Shown: positions 18,025 through 26,848 of the stretch, piece after piece
How positions within the stretch are numbered: position 1 is the stretch's first letter
Layout of the letters: each line of letters opens with the position of its first letter
Origin: Nisaea sp.
GTDB taxonomy: Bacteria; Pseudomonadota; Alphaproteobacteria; Thalassobaculales; Thalassobaculaceae
Length of the DNA: 64,000 nucleotides
Assembly (NCBI RefSeq): GCF_034670185.1
Contig: NZ_JAXMNY010000001.1
Span: forward strand, 1,116,001 to 1,180,000
Direction of reading: 5' to 3'
The notes under the pieces: generated by a model
Databases searched by the model: none
The model's input: only the letters and a program-made list of their open reading frames with translations
Told to the model about the DNA's origin: nothing
Translations under genes and position numbers: made by a program

Positions 18025-19206
18025 ATGAAGCGCATCGCATTTCTGATCGACGAGTTCCCTGTTCTCTCTGAAACCTTTGTCGGAAATGAGATCCGGGCCG
18101 TCGCGGCACTCGGCCATCCGGTCGAGATCATCGCCATGCGGCGTCCGCAGGGGAAAATCCAGCCCGCGGACGAAGCGCTGGCGGCGCAAACGGTTTACCT
18201 GGATGAGATAGGTTCGCTCGGAGCTGGGCTGGAACTGATACGTTCAGGCACCCGGATCGGTCGGTCCTGGGATTTCATTTCGGAGCAGCGCGGCCTGCCC
18301 AGCCGTTCGCTTCTCTTCAACGCGGCCAAGATCGCGTCCGTTCTGCATGGCCGGAACTGCGAACACATTCATGCGCATTTCGCCTGGGGTGCCGCCGGAC
18401 ATGCCATCGCGGCAGGACGTCTCGCCGGTATTTCGGTTTCCTTTGTAGGACACGGAACGGATGTCTTCGGGACCCCGGCAGATCTGAATGCAAAGCTGCG
18501 GCATGCCGATTTCGCGGTCGCGACCTGCGAGGACACACGCACGCATTTCCTTAACCTGGAAAGCAACGCCATCGTTGCCTCGATTGCATGCGGTATCGAG
18601 GCGGACCGGTTTAAACGACCGGAAGGCGATAGGGATGCCAGTGAACCGAGACTAATTTACGTGGGGCGCCTGATCGAGCGCAAGGGCGTGCAGGATGTGT
18701 TGAGTGCCCTGGCGCGTCTCGCTCCGTCCGAGCGTCCAGTCTTCGATATCGTTGGCGACGGGGTCATGCGCGCCGAATTGGAAGAACAGACCGCTGTCCT
18801 CGGGTTATCGGCCAGCGTGACCTTTCTCGGATCGCGTCCCGCCGAATGGCTGACAGCCAATCTCGGGCGATACACGGCCTTACTTGCGCCATTCTTCGAG
18901 GGCGAGGACGGAGGCCGCGACACCGGTCCGCTCGTCACAAAGGAAGCAATGGCAATGGAAGTGCCGGTCATTGCTTCGACATTCATGGGGCTCAAGGAAA
19001 TCGTTAATGAGAGTTGCGGCATTCTCGTGCCGCCGCGTGATCTTGATGCCCTTACGGCGGCCATCCGGACCGCCGTCTCCTGGTCGCCAGAAGAGCGGTG
19101 TCGTCTTGGGCAGGCCGGAAGGCACAGGGTCATCACGAACTTCACGACCCGCCGTCAGGCGGAATTCCTGACGGCTGTTGTCTCGAGTCTGGGGCGGGCG
19201 GCCTGA
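18025..19206 (+). CDS. GT4 glycosyltransferase (WcaL/AmsK-like)
   Basis: A 393-residue GT-B enzyme. ATG 18025 has AAGGAG 8 nt upstream and begins with KRIAFLIDEFPVLSETFV, a start typical of WcaL/AmsK-type colanic-acid and amylovoran transferases; the longer frame reads back over the divergent gene. HAHFAWGAAGH, IACGIEADRF, YVGRLIERKGV and the donor-domain EGEDGGRDTGPLVTKEAMA block are intact. It leads the rightward operon, its stop overlapping the wzx start by one base (TGATG). Confidence 0.9.
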   Translation: MKRIAFLIDEFPVLSETFVGNEIRAVAALGHPVEIIAMRRPQGKIQPADEALAAQTVYLDEIGSLGAGLELIRSGTRIGRSWDFISEQRGLPSRSLLFNAAKIASVLHGRNCEHIHAHFAWGAAGHAIAAGRLAGISVSFVGHGTDVFGTPADLNAKLRHADFAVATCEDTRTHFLNLESNAIVASIACGIEADRFKRPEGDRDASEPRLIYVGRLIERKGVQDVLSALARLAPSERPVFDIVGDGVMRAELEEQTAVLGLSASVTFLGSRPAEWLTANLGRYTALLAPFFEGEDGGRDTGPLVTKEAMAMEVPVIASTFMGLKEIVNESCGILVPPRDLDALTAAIRTAVSWSPEERCRLGQAGRHRVITNFTTRRQAEFLTAVVSSLGRAA

Positions 19207-20594
19207 TGAAATCGTTGATCCGCAACCCTGGTGTCCGGAGCGCCGCGTTCTATGCGGTCGCCCTTGTTTTCGGTAAAGGCGTTTCGTTCTTGATGCTGCC
19301 GCTGGTGACGGGACATCTCAGTCCCGCCGAATATGGTGTGGTCGAGCTTCTCGCATCCGTCGCCGACGTTGCCGGGATCGTCTTCGGACTAGGGCTTGCG
19401 GATGTACTCTTTCGGTTTGGCCGCGAGGAGGGCATGGCGTCGACCCTGCTCGGCTTCTCGCTGACGATTGGGTTGTTGCTCGGGATCGCGGGGCAACTCG
19501 CGGCTCCCACAATGGCCGGTATGACGCCGGTCCCAGTTGCGCTTCTAGACCTGCGCATTCTTTTCGCTTCGCTTGCCCTAACGGCCGCAATTCAGGTGCC
19601 GCTGGCTTATCTCCGGTACAGGGACCGGCCGGCCTTGTTCGCGGCTGTATCAGTCGGGAAGGCTGCGGTTCAGGCTGGGCTGGTAGCGATTTTCCTGATC
19701 GCGGATGGCGGTGTTACAGCAGTGCTGGCCGGTGGCCTGATCGCCGATGGCATTGTGACTGTGATCCTGGTCAGCCTGCAGTTCCGCGAAGCAGGGATCG
19801 GTATCAAACGGAAGCTCGCGAAGCTGGCGCTGGGATATGGCGTGCCGCTGGTTGCCAGCGGAATGGCCGGTTTTTGTCTGGGAAGCTTCGATCGCTGGGT
19901 GCTTGCGGCACATGTTTCCGTAGAGGATCTCGCCTTCTACGGCCTGGCTGCGAAATTCGGGCTGATCGCAGCGCTTGCGATGCAGCCGTTTGAGATGTGG
20001 TGGTTCCCCCGTCGCTTCAGTCTGCTTGAGACAGAGGAGGGACGGCGCCACAGCGCTGACATCGTCGGCATTGGCTTTGTCTACAGCGTTATGGTCGTCG
20101 GCGGTGTCGCCGCTCTGGGGCCGTATGTGATCACCTGGATGACACCGGTCGCTTATCATGAAGCGGCCGTTCTGGTCCCTTGGCTGGCGCTGATTGCGCT
20201 GCTTCATGCCACCTCCAATTTGGTCAATGTGGGCTGTTATGCAGGGAAGACCACGGTTCTGCCGATGTGTCTCAACGGCTTTGCCGCTGTCGTCGCCGTC
20301 ACGGGATACATGGTTCTGATTCCGGCCTTCGGTGTCATGGGGACGATCATGGCAACCCTGGTTGCGCAGTCAGTCCGCCTGACCCTCTTCTTTGCTTTCA
20401 GTCAGCGGCGTGTTCGCATTCCGCATCACCTGTTGCGTTCTGCGATGTTGGCATCTGCAACAATGGTATTGTTTGTCGGGATGGGGGTTTATCAACTATC
20501 TGAGTTTTATATATTTATTCCTTTGGCATCACTTGGCGCGGCATTTGCTCTTGGACTACTGAGAGCCCCTGACCGGGGCGGCAATCCGGCCTAA
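19206..20594 (+). CDS. Wzx-type polysaccharide flippase
   Basis: A 462-residue polytopic protein, about 12-14 TM helices, of the MVF/PST superfamily. The N-terminus (FYAVALVFGKGVSFLMLPLV then SPAEYGVVELL) is characteristic of Wzx/oligosaccharide flippases. It moves undecaprenyl-pyrophosphate-linked repeat units to the periplasmic face for the Wzy-like polymerase encoded at 15559-17010. The start at 19206 is fixed by the one-base TGATG overlap with the upstream GT4. The last 70 bp before the stop include an AT-rich stretch (about 20500-20520) unlike its surroundings. Confidence 0.88.
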   Translation: MKSLIRNPGVRSAAFYAVALVFGKGVSFLMLPLVTGHLSPAEYGVVELLASVADVAGIVFGLGLADVLFRFGREEGMASTLLGFSLTIGLLLGIAGQLAAPTMAGMTPVPVALLDLRILFASLALTAAIQVPLAYLRYRDRPALFAAVSVGKAAVQAGLVAIFLIADGGVTAVLAGGLIADGIVTVILVSLQFREAGIGIKRKLAKLALGYGVPLVASGMAGFCLGSFDRWVLAAHVSVEDLAFYGLAAKFGLIAALAMQPFEMWWFPRRFSLLETEEGRRHSADIVGIGFVYSVMVVGGVAALGPYVITWMTPVAYHEAAVLVPWLALIALLHATSNLVNVGCYAGKTTVLPMCLNGFAAVVAVTGYMVLIPAFGVMGTIMATLVAQSVRLTLFFAFSQRRVRIPHHLLRSAMLASATMVLFVGMGVYQLSEFYIFIPLASLGAAFALGLLRAPDRGGNPA

Positions 20595-20606
20595 GGAGTG
20601 ATACCC

Positions 20607-21299
20607 ATGTCGATTGAAATCACCAATACCTATGAACCGCTCGCAAGCCAGGACCATGTTGAGCAGCAGCCGTTTGTTCACCCGGTTGTCGTGGTCGCAA
20701 AGCGCACGGTTGACGTGGTTGGGGCAGGCAGTTTGCTGATAGCAACCCTGCCGCTGTTTCCCCTCATCGCCCTTGCTATCCGAATTGAAAGCCCTGGGCC
20801 GGTACTGTTCCAGCAGCTTCGCGTGGGACGCACGACAGACACGTTCTCCGAGTTGTTCCAGATGAACAAGTTCCGTTCCATGAGGACCGATGCGGAGAGT
20901 CGCTCAGGCGCTGTCTGGGCCTCGAAGAATGACAACAGGATCACCCGGGTTGGCAAGTTTCTGCGCAAGACCCGGCTTGATGAGTTGCCGCAGCTGATCA
21001 ATGTCCTGCGCGGCGAGATGTCGCTTGTGGGGCCTCGACCGGAGCGGCCGAGCTTCTGCCGTAAGCTGGAGCAGGAAATCCCGTTCTATATCGAGCGTAC
21101 CTGGGGATTGCGTCCGGGCATTACCGGATGGGCGCAAGTCAATCAGGGTTACGACGAGACCCTCGACGATGTCAGGTCCAAGATTCTTTACGATTTCAGC
21201 TATGCGCTGGCCATGCGGTCGCCGTTTTCCTGGCTCGCCATGGAAGCCAAGGTCGTTTGCCGGACCGTGATGGTCATGGCGTTCGGGCGTGGTCAGTAG
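20607..21299 (+). CDS. Undecaprenyl-phosphate sugar-1-phosphate transferase (initiating PHPT)
   Basis: A 230-residue bacterial sugar transferase. ATG 20607 follows AAGGAG by 8 nt; an in-frame GTG at 20598 overlaps that site and is unlikely. One re-entrant or TM helix at about residues 35-58 is followed by the catalytic core: MNKFRSMRTDAE, TRLDELPQLINV, SLVGPRPERP and RPGITGWAQVNQ. Short enzymes of this kind (PglC/WbaP core) load the first sugar phosphate on undecaprenyl phosphate. This is the start point of repeat-unit assembly. Donor may be a UDP-hexose or UDP-N-acetylhexosamine. Confidence 0.93.
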   Translation: MSIEITNTYEPLASQDHVEQQPFVHPVVVVAKRTVDVVGAGSLLIATLPLFPLIALAIRIESPGPVLFQQLRVGRTTDTFSELFQMNKFRSMRTDAESRSGAVWASKNDNRITRVGKFLRKTRLDELPQLINVLRGEMSLVGPRPERPSFCRKLEQEIPFYIERTWGLRPGITGWAQVNQGYDETLDDVRSKILYDFSYALAMRSPFSWLAMEAKVVCRTVMVMAFGRGQ

Positions 21300-21314
21300 G
21301 GAGGGGAGAGAACA

Positions 21315-21680
21315 ATGGCCAGACATCGCACATCTTCCTTTAAGCGGACAAACGGGCGGACCTGTCGCCCTCTCTGGATAGATATAGATCGCGTGCCCTT
21401 TCTCGCGGCGAACTGGAGCCTTGGAGGGTTTCTGCTTGCCGAAAGGATTCCTGATCTGGAGATCGGCGACAGGGTGCTCACACGGTTGTCCCTCGATCCG
21501 ATTACGGAATCTCCATTCGCTTACATTTTTGCGCGCGTTGTGCGGATCACATCGGAAGGAACCGGCTTCGCGTTCACCGAAATGCCGCAACTCGCCTTCG
21601 ATCTAATGGAACGCGCGATCTTCGCGCGCCACCCGATGGAAAAGCGCGCCAGCAGCGCGCGGAACAAGAGGTCAAGATGA
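21315..21680 (+). CDS. PilZ-like domain protein, putative c-di-GMP receptor
   Basis: A 121-residue soluble protein. WIDIDRVPFLAANWSLGGFL contains the (D/N)xSxxG element of PilZ domains (NWSLGG at about 33-38), followed by beta strands that fit the PilZ barrel. The arginine motif RxxxR that completes c-di-GMP binding is only weakly suggested by arginines in RTNGRTCRPLW, so ligand binding is uncertain. It overlaps glmM by 4 bp (ATGA) and follows the priming transferase by 15 bp. PilZ proteins often gate exopolysaccharide synthesis, which fits this position. Small positively charged C-terminus. Confidence 0.72.
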   Translation: MARHRTSSFKRTNGRTCRPLWIDIDRVPFLAANWSLGGFLLAERIPDLEIGDRVLTRLSLDPITESPFAYIFARVVRITSEGTGFAFTEMPQLAFDLMERAIFARHPMEKRASSARNKRSR

Positions 21681-23044
21681 CTGATACGCTCTTTGGAACA
21701 GATGGAGTGCGCGGCAAGGCAAATGCCGGAAACCTCCGCCCCGATGTTGTTGTCCGTATCGCTCAGGCTGCCGGCAGCCTACATCCCCCTTCACCGGGCG
21801 AGCGCCACTCTGTCGTTATAGGCAAGGATACGCGACTGTCCTGCTACATGATCGAAAATGCCCTGGCCGCCGGTTTCGCATCGGTCGGGATGGATATCGT
21901 GCTGACGGGACCGCTGCCGACCCCCGGTGTGGCGATGGTAACCCGCTCCATGCGGGCCGACCTCGGAGTGATGATCTCGGCATCGCACAATCCATTCGAC
22001 GATAACGGTATCAAGCTGTTCGGTCCTGACGGACGCAAGGTCAACGGAGATGTTGAGCAACGGATTGCCGCACTTGTCGCGTCGCCAGACCAGATCACGC
22101 TCGCGGATGCCGGGCGCGTCGGGCGGGCCCGGCGGGTCGAAGACGCGATCGGTCGCTATGCCGAATTCGTCAAGGCCAGCTTTCCTCGCGAGCTCAGCCT
22201 GCGCGGCATGAGGATCGTCGTGGATGCCGCCAACGGTGCAGCCTACAAAGTTGCCGAGAGCGTTCTCTATGAACTCGGTGCCGACGTTATTGCAATCAAT
22301 GTCAGTCCGAACGGCAGGAATATCAATGACACCTGCGGCGCCGTCGAACCCCAGGCGCTCTCCGAAGCGGTGAGCACATATAGGGCGGATATCGGGCTGG
22401 CACTCGATGGAGATGCCGATCGCGTCATGCTCGTCGACGAAATGGGATGTGTTGCGGACGGAGACCAGCTCCTTGCCTGTATTGCCCGGCGCTGGTCGGC
22501 CGCCGACCGACTTACCGGAAATGGCATCGCGGCAACTGTCATGTCCAATTTCGGGCTTGAGCGCTGGCTCGGCGAGCAAGGTCTGAAACTTCATCGTACG
22601 CAGGTCGGGGACCGGCATGTCGCCGAATGTATGTTGGCAAAGGGGCTCAACCTGGGGGGTGAGCAATCCGGCCACGTGCTTTGCGGCGATATCGCAACAA
22701 CCGGAGACGGGCTCATTGCCGGTTTGCAGGCAATAGCGGCGGTGATCGAAACCGGCCGGCCAGCGAGCGAAGTTCTCCGTTTGTTTGAACCGGTACCGCA
22801 ACATCTTGTTGCCGTTCAGTGCCGGGACAGATCCATTGTCCAGAGTGAAGCCGTGAGGACTGCGGTGGCGGAAGCCGAACGCGCGATTTCCGGCAAGGGG
22901 CGCGTTCTTGTGAGGCCGTCAGGCACCGAGCCTGTTGTCCGGGTCATGGTCGAAGGCGAGGCCCCCGCTCTTGTCGAAAGCCTTATGGAAACGTTGACGG
23001 ATGTGATTGCCTCCGAAGATCGTGTCACCAGTAAAGCGGCGTGA
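21677..23044 (+). CDS. glmM: Phosphoglucosamine mutase
   Basis: A 455-residue alpha-D-phosphohexomutase. FGTDGVRG at residues 6-13, the phosphoserine loop ISASHNPFDDNG with S103 as the phosphorylated residue, the metal loop DGDADR near 241-246, the sugar-binding GGEQSGH near 320, and the C-terminal phosphate-binding RPSGTEP are all intact. It converts glucosamine-6-phosphate, the GlmS product, to glucosamine-1-phosphate. As last gene of the rightward operon it pairs with glmS of the leftward operon; GlmU is not in the window. The family start and length are normal. Confidence 0.95.
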   Translation: MTDTLFGTDGVRGKANAGNLRPDVVVRIAQAAGSLHPPSPGERHSVVIGKDTRLSCYMIENALAAGFASVGMDIVLTGPLPTPGVAMVTRSMRADLGVMISASHNPFDDNGIKLFGPDGRKVNGDVEQRIAALVASPDQITLADAGRVGRARRVEDAIGRYAEFVKASFPRELSLRGMRIVVDAANGAAYKVAESVLYELGADVIAINVSPNGRNINDTCGAVEPQALSEAVSTYRADIGLALDGDADRVMLVDEMGCVADGDQLLACIARRWSAADRLTGNGIAATVMSNFGLERWLGEQGLKLHRTQVGDRHVAECMLAKGLNLGGEQSGHVLCGDIATTGDGLIAGLQAIAAVIETGRPASEVLRLFEPVPQHLVAVQCRDRSIVQSEAVRTAVAEAERAISGKGRVLVRPSGTEPVVRVMVEGEAPALVESLMETLTDVIASEDRVTSKAA

Positions 23045-23099
23045 GAAAGCGCTGGGTTGAATCTGTTCAAAAGCTGTCCGCTCATCGCTAGGATGGCTT

Positions 23100-26000
23100 T
23101 TGGACGGGCTCGGGTTTGACGGGGGAAGTCAGAACTTGAACGTGGAATCCAAGCGCTCGGTGCCACTGGTACTGGTTATTGCCAGCTTCATTCTGTTCAC
23201 TGCCGTTTTTGGCATAGCGCTTTACATATTGATCGACCGTCACGAGCAATCGGAACGGGAAATGGGGGCTTTGCGGACTGCGGAGAACCTCACGCAGGGA
23301 ATTTCCGCTTTTCGCTCTTATTACTCTGAACGGGTTCTGCCGCGCGCGATTGAGGCTGGGAGTGATATTGCGCACGGTCCGGATGCCGAAGGCGGAAAAG
23401 CGCTTTTACCTTTCACCATGGCCATGGACTTCAGCAGGTTCCTGCGCGAACGCGGAGCCCAGTTGAATTATACTCTCTTCAGCCGCCATCCTTTTCCGGG
23501 CCGGGAAGACCGGGCATTGGATGACGTTGAGGGTCAGGCGCTTGATCGGCTTGAAGAGCATGAAGTCAAGAGCGTCGCGGTTCAATCTCGTATCGATGGA
23601 CGCGATGTTATCCGGTATTTCACCCCGGTTCTGATGGCTCAGTCCTGTGTCGACTGCCACAATTCGCACCCCGAGAGTCCAAAGAAAGACTGGACGGTCG
23701 GTGCCGTTCGCGGCGTACAGGAGGTGGTCATCCCTGTCGACGCCGCAAGCGGCAGCTCTGGAGAGACCGACGAGAGCTTTGCCAACATTCTCTTTCTGGT
23801 CGTCACCGGTTTGCTCGGCTTAAGCGGTTTTGTCTGTTTTCTCCTCTACCGTGATCGTCAGGCAGTGATCGCACTCGGCCGAATGGCCGATCTTGAGCGC
23901 GGGAAGAACGTGGAGCTCGCCGAAACGGCATTGAAGCTCGAAGAAGGCATGGCGCGCTTGAACGCCGTGCTTGAAAATGCCGCGGACGCAGTCATCACGA
24001 TCGATGCGGACGGGATCATAGAATCCGTCAATGGCGCGACCGAACAGATATTCGGATATCCGCGCGGTGAGCTGATTGGCCGCAACGTTAAGGTTTTGAT
24101 GCCGGAATCCTATGCTTCCAGGCATGACGGATATATTCGAAATCATCTGGAAACCGGCGAAAGCCGGATCATAGGCGTTGGTCGGGAAGTTGAAGGCCGC
24201 AGAGCAGATGGCACTGTTTTCCCGCTGGATCTGTCCATCGGCCGTGTTGCTGTTGGCGGCAGGAAGATCTTCACGGCGATCCTGCGGGACATCGGTGAGC
24301 GCCGAAAGTCGGAAGAAACCGAGAGAATGCTTTCACTGGTTGCGTCCCGCACCGACAACGCGGTGATAATCACGGATCGGAATGGCATCACCGAATGGGT
24401 GAACGAAGCGTTCGAAAGAATAAGTGGATATGCACCCAAAGAAATCATCGGAAAGAAGCCGGGGATGCTCCTGCAGGGTGACAAAACCGACCCACGGGCG
24501 GTGGAGCGTATTAGCGCGGCTTTGAGCGAGGCCCGCGGCTTCAGTGAGGAACTGGTCAATTACTCCAAGAACGGAACTCCCTATTGGGTCTCGATCGACG
24601 TTCAGCCGGTCCATGACAGTGCAGGGACCGTAGTCCGGTTCATCGCCATCGAGCGGGACATTACCGAAACCAAGGAGAGGGAAGAGGAACTCAGGCAGGC
24701 ACGCAGGCAGGCCGAGATCGTCCAGCGCCAGCTGACCGAAGCCCTCGATAGCTTGCCCGACGCCTTCGTTATTTTCGATGCGGACGACCGGATTTCACTC
24801 TTCAACGCCCGCTACAAGGAACTGTACGCTGCCTCGGCACCGATGATTGAGACAGGTAACAGATTTGAGGACGTTCTCCGGTTTGGGCTGGAAAACGGGC
24901 AATACCCAGATGCGGTAGGGCGTGAGGATGAATGGCTCGCGGAGCGGCTGGCAGCCCACAACAACCCGTCGGAGCCTGTGGAGCAAAGACTGGAAGATGG
25001 GCGCTGGCTTCGCATCGTCGAGCGCCGGACCCCCAATGGCGGTTGCGTTGGCTTCCGTGTCGATATCACCGAGTTGAAGGAGAAGCAGCAGGCGCTGGAT
25101 GATTCAAGGCTGCAGGCGGAAGTCGCCAACGAGACAAAATCCCGGTTTCTTGCCACCATGAGTCACGAGATCCGGACGCCGCTGAACGGGGTAATCGGCG
25201 CCTTGAGTCTGCTATCCGAGGCGACCCTAGACAAGCAGAACCAGCAGTTCGTCGCCACCGGACGGCGCGCTGCCGAAAGCCTGCTCAGCCTGATCAATGA
25301 CATCCTGGATTTCTCCAAGATGGAGGCGGAGAGGCTGGAACTGGACCCGGTTCCCATTGATCTGACGCGGATTGTCGGGGATGTGCTCGCTGTTCTCCGT
25401 CCCAAGGCTGAGGAAAAAGGGCTGGCCCTGGCTGAGGAGTTCGATCCGGATCTACCGACCGCAGTGATCGCCGATCCGGATCGCCTGAAGCAGATTCTCT
25501 TCAACCTAGCCGGCAACGCAGTAAAATTTACAGATAAAGGCAGTGTCACTGTTCGCTGCCGAAAAATAGCCATTGCGGAGCCATCCGTCGTTCTGAGGTT
25601 TGAGATTTTGGATACCGGTAAAGGCGTTCCGGAAAGCGAGCAGAAGAACCTGTTTGACGAATTCTGGTCGACCGGGCGTGATGGCGGCACCGGCCTCGGT
25701 CTGGCAATATGCCGGCGCCTGGTCGACATCATGGACGGCGATATCGGTGTTGAAAGCACGTCCGGCGGCGGTAGTCTGTTCTGGGTCGAATTGCCGCTGA
25801 AACAGGCCTCCGCAGAGGCTGTGCAGGCACGGCAATGGCCACTGGTTCGTGGCAACGAGCGACCGGAAGATATCGGAATCCTCTCGGGTAACGTGCTTCT
25901 TGCCGAAGATAATCCTGCAAATCAGCTCATTCTGAAAGCCATGGTCGAGCGTTATGGCCTGAACGTGGAAACCGTCGGCGATGGACACGAAGCAGTCGAA

Positions 26001-26726
26001 GCTGTGCGTGTGCGCGACTATGATCTGGTCCTTATGGACGTGAACATGCCTCGTATGACCGGGACCGAAGCAGTCAAGGCTATCCGGAGCATGGCGGGCG
26101 GGAAGGCCGGTGTTCCAGTCGTTGCGGTCACGGCACATGTGATGTCGGGTGATAGGGAAACTCTCATTTCAGAAGACTTCGACGACTATCTCGGCAAACC
26201 GGTGCATTGGTCGGAGCTTGGACAATGCCTTGCTTACTGGCTGTCTCCCGAAAACCTTGGAGGCCGCGCGGCGGCTCTTGCAGCGCCGGGCGGCATCGAA
26301 GATCAGGAAGAGGCAGAATTAGCGGAGGAAAGGGATTCACAAGTGGACGGGCGCGCCGCGGCCACCGTGCCGGTGTCAGCTTATGACGCAAGTACGGTTG
26401 ATGAACTCGTGCGTAATACCAGCCCGGAGATCGCTATTGAAATCATGGACCTTCTTGCGGGCGAACTGCACAAGAGCGAGGCAGAGTTACGTGGGTTGCT
26501 CGCGGAAGAGAAATGGACCGACGTTGGCCGGCTGGCACACCGGATCAAGGGCAGTGTCGCCAATCTTGGTTTGAAGGGAGTGACAAATCTTTGCCTCCAC
26601 ATGGAGATAGCTGCCGCATCCGGCCGCGTTGAGGAGCTCCCGGTACTCTGCGAAACCTATCTTGCTTCGATTGAAGGCGCATGCGACCGCCTTCGTTTGT
26701 TCCAGGAAGAACTTGTCAAAGCATAG
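23100..26726 (+). CDS. Hybrid histidine kinase with CxxCH (Tll0287-like) domain and FixL-like PAS
   Basis: A 1208-residue protein from TTG 23100; TTG 23136 with GGGGGAAG upstream is an alternative and does not affect domains. TM1 about 21-44; periplasmic domain 45-225 with C183-V-D-C186-H187, a c-type heme motif as in DUF3365/Tll0287-like sensors; TM2 about 228-250; PAS1 about 285-400 with H342 (SRHDGY) and R362 (IIGVGREV), positions matching the heme-iron histidine and distal arginine of FixL; PAS2 about 408-525; PAS3 about 545-658; HisKA H689; HATPase N806/GTGLGL; receiver D980; HPt H1147. It probably senses redox or gas and feeds an unlinked regulator. It lies 55 bp behind the polysaccharide operon. 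Confidence 0.93.
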   Translation: MDGLGFDGGSQNLNVESKRSVPLVLVIASFILFTAVFGIALYILIDRHEQSEREMGALRTAENLTQGISAFRSYYSERVLPRAIEAGSDIAHGPDAEGGKALLPFTMAMDFSRFLRERGAQLNYTLFSRHPFPGREDRALDDVEGQALDRLEEHEVKSVAVQSRIDGRDVIRYFTPVLMAQSCVDCHNSHPESPKKDWTVGAVRGVQEVVIPVDAASGSSGETDESFANILFLVVTGLLGLSGFVCFLLYRDRQAVIALGRMADLERGKNVELAETALKLEEGMARLNAVLENAADAVITIDADGIIESVNGATEQIFGYPRGELIGRNVKVLMPESYASRHDGYIRNHLETGESRIIGVGREVEGRRADGTVFPLDLSIGRVAVGGRKIFTAILRDIGERRKSEETERMLSLVASRTDNAVIITDRNGITEWVNEAFERISGYAPKEIIGKKPGMLLQGDKTDPRAVERISAALSEARGFSEELVNYSKNGTPYWVSIDVQPVHDSAGTVVRFIAIERDITETKEREEELRQARRQAEIVQRQLTEALDSLPDAFVIFDADDRISLFNARYKELYAASAPMIETGNRFEDVLRFGLENGQYPDAVGREDEWLAERLAAHNNPSEPVEQRLEDGRWLRIVERRTPNGGCVGFRVDITELKEKQQALDDSRLQAEVANETKSRFLATMSHEIRTPLNGVIGALSLLSEATLDKQNQQFVATGRRAAESLLSLINDILDFSKMEAERLELDPVPIDLTRIVGDVLAVLRPKAEEKGLALAEEFDPDLPTAVIADPDRLKQILFNLAGNAVKFTDKGSVTVRCRKIAIAEPSVVLRFEILDTGKGVPESEQKNLFDEFWSTGRDGGTGLGLAICRRLVDIMDGDIGVESTSGGGSLFWVELPLKQASAEAVQARQWPLVRGNERPEDIGILSGNVLLAEDNPANQLILKAMVERYGLNVETVGDGHEAVEAVRVRDYDLVLMDVNMPRMTGTEAVKAIRSMAGGKAGVPVVAVTAHVMSGDRETLISEDFDDYLGKPVHWSELGQCLAYWLSPENLGGRAAALAAPGGIEDQEEAELAEERDSQVDGRAAATVPVSAYDASTVDELVRNTSPEIAIEIMDLLAGELHKSEAELRGLLAEEKWTDVGRLAHRIKGSVANLGLKGVTNLCLHMEIAAASGRVEELPVLCETYLASIEGACDRLRLFQEELVKA

Positions 26727-26848
26727 ATATTCGTCGGTGGGGCTTGCTCTCATTGCCAACAGAATGTGCAATAGATATATTTCCCATAATATACATTATG
26801 AAACTTTTCTTGTGAGCCCGGGCGCTCTAGCCGAGCGCTGAGATTGAG
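26727..26848. other. Convergent gap, AT-rich with a short hairpin
   Basis: The 122 bp between the hybrid kinase and the leftward HAD gene hold an AT-rich stretch (about 26760-26810) and a perfect 6-bp hairpin, GCGCTC at 26822-26827 with GAGCGC at 26833-26838. No T-run follows on either strand, so a factor-independent terminator is not supported. Confidence 0.4.

Noticed and set aside
21791..22804. Minus-strand ORF of 337 codons
   Set aside because: Antisense to the well-supported glmM.
24320..24680. LOV photoreceptor reading of PAS2
   Set aside because: The block GKKPGMLLQGDKTD resembles the LOV loop but lacks the flavin-binding cysteine, so light sensing by this route is not supported.
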